The position numbers were made by a program, and so were the translations under genes. Below are positions 1-6,734 of a DNA stretch of 6,734 nt, piece by piece (positions within the stretch are counted from its first letter, which is position 1; the number at the start of each line of letters is the position of its first letter). The stretch comes from Comamonadaceae bacterium. GTDB taxonomy: Bacteria; Pseudomonadota; Gammaproteobacteria; Burkholderiales; Burkholderiaceae_C. The notes beneath the pieces were generated by a model. That model was not told where the DNA came from. It saw only the letters and a program-made list of their open reading frames with translations, and searched no databases. The stretch is taken from NCBI GenBank assembly GCA_947457975.1, contig CANGYC010000131.1, positions 1 to 6,734 of the forward strand, read 5' to 3'.

Positions 1-767
1 CGTCTGTGCACCTGCTGTTCCTGGCCGAGGCCGACGTCAGCGCCTGCGCGGACGCCGGCCTGATGCTGCGGCACACGGTGCAGTTCCACTGGAACAACGC
101 CTCCCCGGCGGCCACTGATGCGCAGCCCTTGCCCTTCCGCGATTTCGATGACTTTCTGGCCTCCCTCAGCCAGGACAAGCGCAAGAAGATCCGGCAGGAA
201 CGCCGCAAGGTGCAGGAGGCCGGGGTTCAGTTTCGCTGGGCACGGGGCCGCGATATCCAGCCCGAGGACTGGGCCTTCTTCTACCGCTGCTATGAGCGGA
301 CCTACCTGGAGCACGGCAATGCGCCCTACCTGAGCGCCGACTTCTTCGAGCGCATGGCCCGCGAGATGCCCCAGCACTGGCTGCTCTTCATCGCCGAGCG
401 CGAAGGCCGCCCGATCGCCAGCAGCCTGATCGGACTGAGTGACGGGGCTGCGCCAGACGCTCCAGCCACCGCCTACGGGCGCTACTGGGGAGCGCTCGAG
501 CGGGTGGATTGCCTGCACTTCGAAGCCTGCTACTACCAACCGCTGGCCTGGTGCATCGCGCACGGGGTACAGCGCTTTGAGGGCGGCGCCCAAGGCGAAC
601 ACAAAATGGCCCGTGCCCTGCTGCCGGTGCGCACCACCAGCGCCCACTGGCTGGCGCACCCGGCTTTTGCCGATGCGGTGGAGCGCTTTCTCGAGCGCGA
701 AGGCGCCGGCATCGAAGACTACATGGAGCACCTGCAGCAGCGCACGCCCTTCAGGCAGATGCCTTGA
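1..767 (+). CDS. GNAT/FemAB-like N-acyltransferase (COG3146, DUF482 family), 5' end outside window
   Basis: This is the C-terminal part, about 254 codons, of a predicted acyltransferase of the COG3146 family, which is often labelled 'peptidoglycan biosynthesis protein' or simply GNAT N-acetyltransferase. The frame is open to the left edge. The GTG at 6 is not a credible start because family members are usually nearly 400 residues, so roughly the first third is missing. Counting that GTG as residue 1, the family landmarks are QFHW (26-29), a FDDFL segment followed by a very basic KRKKIRQERRKV helix (about 47-70), YGRYWGA (157-163), HFEACYYQ, and EGGAQGEHKMAR (192-203). The last is the most conserved block and probably lies in the acyl-CoA/substrate site. 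Compared with typical relatives there seem to be short Ala/Pro-rich insertions near residues 32-43 and 147-155. It is probably cytosolic. The true substrate is unknown for the family and the peptidoglycan label is only traditional. It converges on ppa. Confidence 0.85.
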   Translation, partial: SVHLLFLAEADVSACADAGLMLRHTVQFHWNNASPAATDAQPLPFRDFDDFLASLSQDKRKKIRQERRKVQEAGVQFRWARGRDIQPEDWAFFYRCYERTYLEHGNAPYLSADFFERMAREMPQHWLLFIAEREGRPIASSLIGLSDGAAPDAPATAYGRYWGALERVDCLHFEACYYQPLAWCIAHGVQRFEGGAQGEHKMARALLPVRTTSAHWLAHPAFADAVERFLEREGAGIEDYMEHLQQRTPFRQMP

Positions 768-775
768 TGCCCATG

Positions 776-803
776 AAAAAGCCGACCCGCGGGTCGGCTT
801 TTT
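776..803. terminator. Bidirectional rho-independent terminator between convergent genes
   Basis: A perfect 28-bp palindrome has the left arm AAAAAGCCGACCCG (776-789) and the right arm CGGGTCGGCTTTTT (790-803). As RNA it folds into a GC-rich stem with a tight loop around CGCG, preceded by five A and followed by five U on either strand. It begins 9 bp after the acyltransferase stop codon and lies 16 bp beyond the ppa stop codon on the other strand, so one element serves both convergent genes. Confidence 0.9.
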
Positions 804-819
804 AACGCAGCGGCGGGGC

Positions 820-1359
820 TCAGGCCTGCTTGGACTTTTGGTAGTTGGCGATGCCGTCCATCACTTCCTTCTTGGCCGACTCCGGGCCTTCCCAGCCCAG
901 CACCTTGACCCACTTGCCTTTTTCGAGATCTTTGTAGTGCTCGAAGAAGTGCGCGATGGTGCTCAGGCGCAGCTGGTTCATGTCCTCGGGCTTTTTCCAG
1001 TGGCTGTAGATCGACAGGATCTTGTCGATCGGCACCGCCAGCACCTTACCGTCTTCACCGGCCTCGTCCTGCATCTTCAGGATGCCGATGGGCCGGCAAG
1101 GCACCACCACGCCCGGGATCAGCGGAAACGGGGTGATCACCAGCACGTCCACCGGGTCGCCATCGCCGCTCAGGGTCTGGGGCACGTAGCCGTAGTTGGT
1201 GGGGTAGTGCATGGCCGTGCTCATGAAGCGGTCCACGAAGATCGCGCCCGATTCCTTGTCCACCTCGTACTTGACGGGGTCGGCGTTCATGGGAATTTCA
1301 ATGATGACATTGAATGCTTCGGGCGCGTTTTTGCCAGGGGTGACTTTGTCGAAAGACAT
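820..1359 (-). CDS. ppa: Inorganic pyrophosphatase, soluble family I
   Basis: The product is a complete 179-residue cytosolic enzyme that hydrolyses PPi to two phosphates with Mg2+, pulling biosynthetic reactions forward. The family I signature DGDPVDVLV lies at residues 66-74. Every active-site residue known from the E. coli enzyme is present with an offset of +1: E21, K30, E32, R44, Y52, Y56, D66, D68, D71, D98, D103, K105, Y142 and K143. The length matches bacterial hexameric enzymes (about 175 residues). The ATG at 1359 gives the usual N-terminus, MSFDKVTPGK followed by FNVIIEIPMN, so the start is secure although no clear Shine-Dalgarno sequence precedes it. The gene is divergent from hppA, which encodes the other type of pyrophosphatase, and shares a 270-bp upstream region with it. 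It ends at the shared palindromic terminator. Nothing suggests loss of function. Confidence 0.97.
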   Translation of the reverse strand: MSFDKVTPGKNAPEAFNVIIEIPMNADPVKYEVDKESGAIFVDRFMSTAMHYPTNYGYVPQTLSGDGDPVDVLVITPFPLIPGVVVPCRPIGILKMQDEAGEDGKVLAVPIDKILSIYSHWKKPEDMNQLRLSTIAHFFEHYKDLEKGKWVKVLGWEGPESAKKEVMDGIANYQKSKQA

Positions 1360-1371
1360 GGTGTGATTGCT

Positions 1372-1425
1372 TAGGAAGAAATGGACCGGTATGTCCGGTG
1401 GACAGATCGCCGTTGTAGGAAGAAA
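1372..1425. repeat. Pair of 10-bp direct repeats in the ppa leader
   Basis: TAGGAAGAAA occurs at 1372-1381 and again at 1416-1425, 44 bp apart; on the ppa sense strand it reads TTTCTTCCTA. A short inverted repeat ACCGG-TATGT-CCGGT (1385-1399) lies between the two copies. The copy nearer the gene ends about 12 bp before the ppa start codon, where a ribosome binding site would normally be. The function is unknown and the repeat may be chance. Confidence 0.45.
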
Positions 1426-1452
1426 CGGCGCAAAGCCTCCGGATTTACCCGC

Positions 1453-1458
1453 ATTTTA
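1453..1458 (-). promoter_or_regulatory. Candidate -10 element of the ppa promoter
   Basis: On the minus strand the hexamer reads TAAAAT, close to the sigma-70 -10 consensus, in an AT-rich patch. It would place the transcript start near 1446 and leave a ppa leader of about 85-90 nt. No good -35 hexamer lies 16-18 bp upstream, so this is a weak call made from the -10 alone. Confidence 0.3.
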
Positions 1459-1618
1459 CTGATGCAGGGCTTACGTTCCTACGCAGATTGAAAGGTTTGG
1501 CGCTAAATTCAAAGCGTTGGCCAATCAGCCTGTGCGCAGTCGGCGGGGTTGAGGAAGCAACGCAAGGCGGTGCCGCGTACCGACTGATCGTTGCACCGAA
1601 ACCCTGACGTCCAAGCAC

Positions 1619-1623
1619 GGAGA
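1619..1623 (+). promoter_or_regulatory. Ribosome binding site of hppA
   Basis: GGAGA ends six bases before the ATG at 1630. This site decides the hppA start: the frame is open further up to a TTG at 1591, but that codon has no such site and the extra 13 residues do not look like family sequence. Confidence 0.8.
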
Positions 1624-1629
1624 TTTGAC

Positions 1630-3699
<2,070 letters not shown>

Positions 3700-3715
3700 A
3701 GCCACCCCAGCCTGC

Positions 3716-3763
3716 AGGCGGATCGGTGTTCCGGGCCACGGCCCGGGCCCGGTCCGCCTTTTT
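3716..3763 (+). terminator. Rho-independent terminator of hppA with nested hairpin
   Basis: The outer stem AGGCGGATCGG (3716-3726) pairs with CCGGTCCGCCT (3749-3759) over 11 bp with one G-U pair, and is followed by TTTTTATTT. Inside it sits a second perfect hairpin, CCGGGC (3731-3736), loop CACG, GCCCGG (3741-3746). The element begins 17 bp after the hppA stop codon and should isolate hppA from the aldehyde dehydrogenase gene. Confidence 0.9.
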
Positions 3764-3793
3764 ATTTCTAGGCCTGCCCCGCCACGGCAGTCA

Positions 3794-3815
3794 CCTGCGC
3801 GAAAGCCCACGCAGG
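3794..3815. repeat. Short inverted repeat upstream of the aldehyde dehydrogenase gene
   Basis: CCTGCG (3794-3799) and CGCAGG (3810-3815) form perfect 6-bp arms around a 10-bp centre, 23 bp before the start codon. It could be a regulator binding site for the downstream operon or a chance GC-rich repeat. It does not resemble the TnGT...ACnA pattern usual for FadR-type GntR regulators. Confidence 0.3.
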
Positions 3816-3837
3816 CGGGCAAAGCCAAAATAGACCC

Positions 3838-5271
3838 ATGCCAAAGCACTTCATCGCCAATGAATTTGTTGCGGGTGATTCAGGCCAGACCCTGCCCGTG
3901 ATCGACCCAGCCGACGGCCAGCCCTATGACCAGATCCAGCGGGGCAACGCCCGCGACGTGGACACTGCTGTGGCCGCTGCCCGTGCCTGCCTGCAGGGCC
4001 CCTGGCAACGCCTGACGGCCGCCGAGCGCGGCCGCCTGTTAATGGCCTTATCGCGCAAGCTGGCCGAGCATGCCGAGGAGTTAGCGGCCATCGAGCAGCG
4101 CGACTGCGGCAAGCCCACGCGCCAGGCACGGGCCGACGCCGCCGCCCTGGTGCGCTACTTCGAGTACTACGCCGGCGCTTGCGACAAGCTGCACGGCCAG
4201 ACCCTGCCATTTCTAGAGGGCTTCAGCGTCCTTACCTGGCGCGAACCCCATGGCGTCACAGGCCATGTGATTCCCTGGAACTACCCCATGCAGATCTTCG
4301 GGCGCAGCGTGGGTGGCGCCCTGGCCGCGGGCAATGCCTGCGTGGTCAAGCCCTCGGAAGACGCCTGCCTCTCACTGCTGCGCGTGGCCGAACTGGCCGC
4401 CGAAGTGGGTTTCCCGGCCGGCGCCATCAATATCGTCACGGGCTACGGCCACGAGGTGGGTGACGCGCTGGCCCGGCATCCGGGCATCGACCACATCAGC
4501 TTCACCGGCAGCCCCCGGGTGGGCACGCTGATCCAGCAGGTGGCCGCAGAGCGCCACTGTCCGGTCACGCTGGAGCTGGGCGGCAAGGGGCCGCAGCTGG
4601 TCTTTGAAGACGCTGACCTGGACGCCGCCCTGCCCACCCTGGTGCAGGCCATCGTGCAGAACGCCGGCCAGACCTGCTCGGCCGGCTCGCGCCTGCTGGT
4701 GCAGCGCCCGGTCTATGAACGCCTGCTGGAGCGCCTGGGTGCGGCCTTCCGTGAGCTGCGCGCAGGCCCGCCCGCGCTCGACACCGACCTGGGCCCCCTG
4801 ATCCGCGTCAGCCAGCTCGATCGTGTGGGCAGCTTCCTGGCCCAGGCGGCCCGCGACGGCATACCCACCGTGGCGCAGGGCCAGGTGGCCGCCGAAGCCC
4901 ATCCCGGCGGCTACTACCAGGCCCCCGTCCTGCTGCGCGACGTGCCGCCCGAGCACCGCATCGCCCAGGAAGAAGTCTTCGGTCCAGTTCTGGCGGCCAT
5001 GCCCTTCGACGATGAAGACCACGCCATCGCCCTGGCCAACGGCACAGACTTCGGCCTGGTGGCCGCCGTCTGGAGCCGTGACGGCGGCCGCCAGCTGCGC
5101 ATGGCCCGGCGCCTGCGCGCGGGTCAGGTCTTCGTCAACAGCTACGGCGCCGGCGGCGGCATCGAGCTGCCCTTTGGCGGCGTCAAGTCCTCGGGCCATG
5201 GCCGTGAAAAAGGCTTCGAGGCCCTGTACGGCTTTACCGTGCTCAAGACCGTGACCTTGCGCCACGGCTGA
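3838..5271 (+). CDS. NAD-type aldehyde dehydrogenase family protein
   Basis: The product is a complete 477-residue soluble enzyme of the ALDH superfamily, oxidising an aldehyde to a carboxylate through a cysteine thiohemiacetal. Visible landmarks are IPWNYP with the oxyanion Asn (N148), the coenzyme-binding VKPSE segment (K171, E174), FTGS (222-225), LELGGK with the general base E246, GQTCSAGSR with nucleophile C280, EEVFGP with coenzyme-ribose-binding E379 and F381, and the C-terminal PFGGVKSSGHGREKG. A Glu three residues after the conserved Lys usually goes with NAD+ preference. The ATG at 3838 gives a standard N-terminus but lacks a recognisable Shine-Dalgarno sequence. The gene is followed after 33 bp by an SDR gene and then a GntR regulator, so it probably works in an inducible catabolic route. 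The substrate cannot be assigned; betaine aldehyde, lactaldehyde and vanillin-type dehydrogenases all share these motifs. Three rare TTA codons cluster near its start. Confidence 0.93.
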   Translation: MPKHFIANEFVAGDSGQTLPVIDPADGQPYDQIQRGNARDVDTAVAAARACLQGPWQRLTAAERGRLLMALSRKLAEHAEELAAIEQRDCGKPTRQARADAAALVRYFEYYAGACDKLHGQTLPFLEGFSVLTWREPHGVTGHVIPWNYPMQIFGRSVGGALAAGNACVVKPSEDACLSLLRVAELAAEVGFPAGAINIVTGYGHEVGDALARHPGIDHISFTGSPRVGTLIQQVAAERHCPVTLELGGKGPQLVFEDADLDAALPTLVQAIVQNAGQTCSAGSRLLVQRPVYERLLERLGAAFRELRAGPPALDTDLGPLIRVSQLDRVGSFLAQAARDGIPTVAQGQVAAEAHPGGYYQAPVLLRDVPPEHRIAQEEVFGPVLAAMPFDDEDHAIALANGTDFGLVAAVWSRDGGRQLRMARRLRAGQVFVNSYGAGGGIELPFGGVKSSGHGREKGFEALYGFTVLKTVTLRHG

Positions 5272-5292
5272 GTCTTTATTCCTTTCCTCAGC

Positions 5293-5296
5293 GAGG
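5293..5296 (+). promoter_or_regulatory. Ribosome binding site of the SDR gene
   Basis: GAGG lies eight bases before the ATG at 5305, within the 33-bp gap after the aldehyde dehydrogenase stop codon. It supports the chosen start and independent translation of the second gene in the operon. Confidence 0.65.
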
Positions 5297-5304
5297 CAGC
5301 TTCC

Positions 5305-6066
<762 letters not shown>

Positions 6067-6096
6067 GCCAGTTTGCCCGGGCCTCTGCCGCCCGTC

Positions 6097-6125
6097 CGGG
6101 AAAATCCCGAGGAATTCGGACTCGG
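6097..6125. repeat. Small hairpins in the SDR-GntR gap
   Basis: CGGGA-AAA-TCCCG (6097-6109) is a 5-bp stem with a three-base loop, and it overlaps a second possible stem CCGAG (6107-6111) with CTCGG (6121-6125). Neither is followed by a T run, so neither is a convincing intrinsic terminator, and transcription could continue from the SDR gene into the regulator gene. They may be mRNA-stabilising or chance structures. Confidence 0.35.
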
Positions 6126-6131
6126 CCGACT

Positions 6132-6145
6132 TGTAGGATGACCTG
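6132..6145. promoter_or_regulatory. Candidate regulator half-operator / promoter before the GntR gene
   Basis: TGTAGGATGACCTG lies 15 bp before the regulator start. It resembles the T-GT...AC-A arrangement bound by FadR-subfamily GntR proteins, with a good left half (CTTGT, 6130-6134) and a degenerate right half (ACCTG, 6141-6145). TAGGAT within it (6134-6139) could also be a -10 element. An overlap of the two would suit autorepression. This is a weak, single-site inference; no second copy was seen upstream of the aldehyde dehydrogenase gene. Confidence 0.25.
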
Positions 6146-6160
6146 ATCACCCTGCAAGCC

Positions 6161-6734
6161 ATGCTCTCCTCAAGCACCTCCCAGATCGAACCCCTGGCCG
6201 CCCCGGAACGCCTGACAGACCGGCTGGCCGACCAGCTGGCCCGGCGCATCGAGCGTGGCGAATTGGCGCCCGACCAGCGCCTGCCCACCGAGCAGCAGCT
6301 GTCAGAGCAGTTTGGCGTCTCGCGCACCGTGGTGCGGGAGGCCGTGAGTCGCCTGAAGTCCATGGGCCTGCTGGTCTCGCGCCAAGGTGCGGGGGTCTTC
6401 GTCGCTCCTGCGGGCCAGGCACGTGCCCTGGCTTTCGATCCCACGGTGCTGCAGTCGCTCGAGTCGGTGGTGCAGGTGGTGGAAGTGCGCCGCGCCCTCG
6501 AAGGCGAGGTCGCCGCTCTGGCGGCCCAGCGCATCACCCCGGCCAAGGCGCGCGCCGTGCGCGAGGCCCTGGACCGGCTCGATGCCACTGTCGCCACCGG
6601 CGCCGACGGGGTCGAAGAAGACCTCGCCTTCCACCGCAGCATCGCCCAGGCCACGGACAACCCCCAGTTCGAGCGCCTGCTGGGCTTTCTCGAGCAGTAC
6701 CAGCGTGACGCCATGCGCGTGACGCGCACCAACG
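6161..6734 (+). CDS. FadR-subfamily GntR transcriptional regulator, 3' end outside window
   Basis: The first 191 residues of a DNA-binding regulator are visible; the frame is open to the right edge, and about 40-60 residues are probably missing. The N-terminal winged helix-turn-helix spans roughly 18-82, with LPTEQQLSEQFGVSRTVVRE as the recognition region and RQGAGVFV as the wing. The C-terminal part starts as an FCD ligand-binding domain (EVRRALEGEVAALAA, 108-122). D154 and H158 in the EDLAFH motif match the first metal ligands of that all-helical domain; the later histidines lie outside the window. The ATG at 6161 is the first start after an in-frame stop at 6134, and it lacks a clear Shine-Dalgarno sequence. 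FadR-type proteins usually repress neighbouring catabolic operons and are released by a carboxylic acid or sugar acid. The ALDH-SDR pair upstream, or unseen genes to the right, are the likely targets. Confidence 0.92.
   Translation, partial: MLSSSTSQIEPLAAPERLTDRLADQLARRIERGELAPDQRLPTEQQLSEQFGVSRTVVREAVSRLKSMGLLVSRQGAGVFVAPAGQARALAFDPTVLQSLESVVQVVEVRRALEGEVAALAAQRITPAKARAVREALDRLDATVATGADGVEEDLAFHRSIAQATDNPQFERLLGFLEQYQRDAMRVTRTN

Larger units (their letters stand above)
1360..1629. promoter_or_regulatory. Divergent ppa/hppA intergenic region
   Basis: This 270-bp region must carry the promoters of both pyrophosphatase genes. It is visibly more AT-rich in its middle (about 1441-1515) than the flanking genes. 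For ppa, the best -10 candidate is TAAAAT read on the minus strand (1458-1453). For hppA, no convincing -35/-10 pair with normal spacing was found; TTGAAA (1488-1493) and TAAATT (1504-1509) are each good hexamers but only 10 bp apart. Other visible structure is an 8-bp palindrome TTGGCCAA (1517-1524), an ACCGG/CCGGT inverted repeat (1385-1399), and two copies of TAGGAAGAAA. No credible small ORF or known riboswitch pattern was recognised. Confidence 0.6.

Noticed and set aside
439..1374. Plus-strand open frame of 311 codons crossing the acyltransferase, the terminator and ppa
   Set aside because: It runs through a strong terminator and antisense to ppa, whose active-site residues are complete. 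The translation has low-complexity Arg/Ala/His-rich composition typical of shadow frames.
1462..1491. Nine-codon reading frame (ATG to TGA) in the ppa-hppA gap as a leader peptide
   Set aside because: It has no Shine-Dalgarno, no run of regulatory codons and no attenuator-like hairpin pair after it.
1591..1629. Extension of hppA to an upstream TTG start
   Set aside because: The GGAGA ribosome binding site lies just before the ATG at 1630, and the 13 extra residues are polar and unlike the N-terminus of the first membrane helix of the family.
3764..3837. Possible small gene or RNA in the hppA-ALDH gap
   Set aside because: The gap is short and follows a terminator. The overlapping frame here runs into the ALDH gene out of frame and has no ribosome binding site or recognisable product.

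Overview
The window looks like chromosomal DNA of a GC-rich betaproteobacterium, most likely Burkholderiales of the Comamonadaceae type (Polaromonas, Rhodoferax or Hydrogenophaga-like). This is judged from codon use strongly biased to G/C at third positions and from the recognisable character of the proteins; it is an impression, not a database result. No rRNA, tRNA, CRISPR array, insertion sequence, integrase, attachment site or phage gene was seen.

Left part (1-1629). The 3' part of a GNAT/FemAB-like acyltransferase gene (COG3146 family) runs in from the left edge. It converges on ppa, a soluble family I inorganic pyrophosphatase on the minus strand. A perfect 28-bp palindrome flanked by A and T runs lies between the two stop codons and can terminate both genes. 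A 270-bp intergenic region then separates ppa from the divergently transcribed hppA.

Centre (1630-3763). hppA encodes a complete membrane-bound proton-pumping pyrophosphatase. Its lysine and threonine at the K+-selectivity positions indicate the K+-independent, H+-pumping class. A strong double-hairpin terminator follows it. The cell thus carries, back to back, one enzyme that hydrolyses PPi in the cytosol and releases the energy as heat, and one that couples the same hydrolysis to ion pumping.

Right part (3838-6734). An NAD-type aldehyde dehydrogenase gene and an SDR dehydrogenase gene lie 33 bp apart on the plus strand and look co-transcribed. A FadR-subfamily GntR regulator follows after 94 bp without an obvious intervening terminator and is cut by the right edge. 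The set resembles a small catabolic cassette (alcohol or sugar-type substrate to carbonyl to acid) with its own regulator. The substrate cannot be read from the sequence.

No undescribed system is evident. The points most worth a second look are the divergent soluble/membrane pyrophosphatase pair and the ion specificity of HppA. Weaker ones are the ppa leader (no Shine-Dalgarno, short direct repeats), the unassigned ALDH-SDR-GntR cassette, and a few compact DNA structures.
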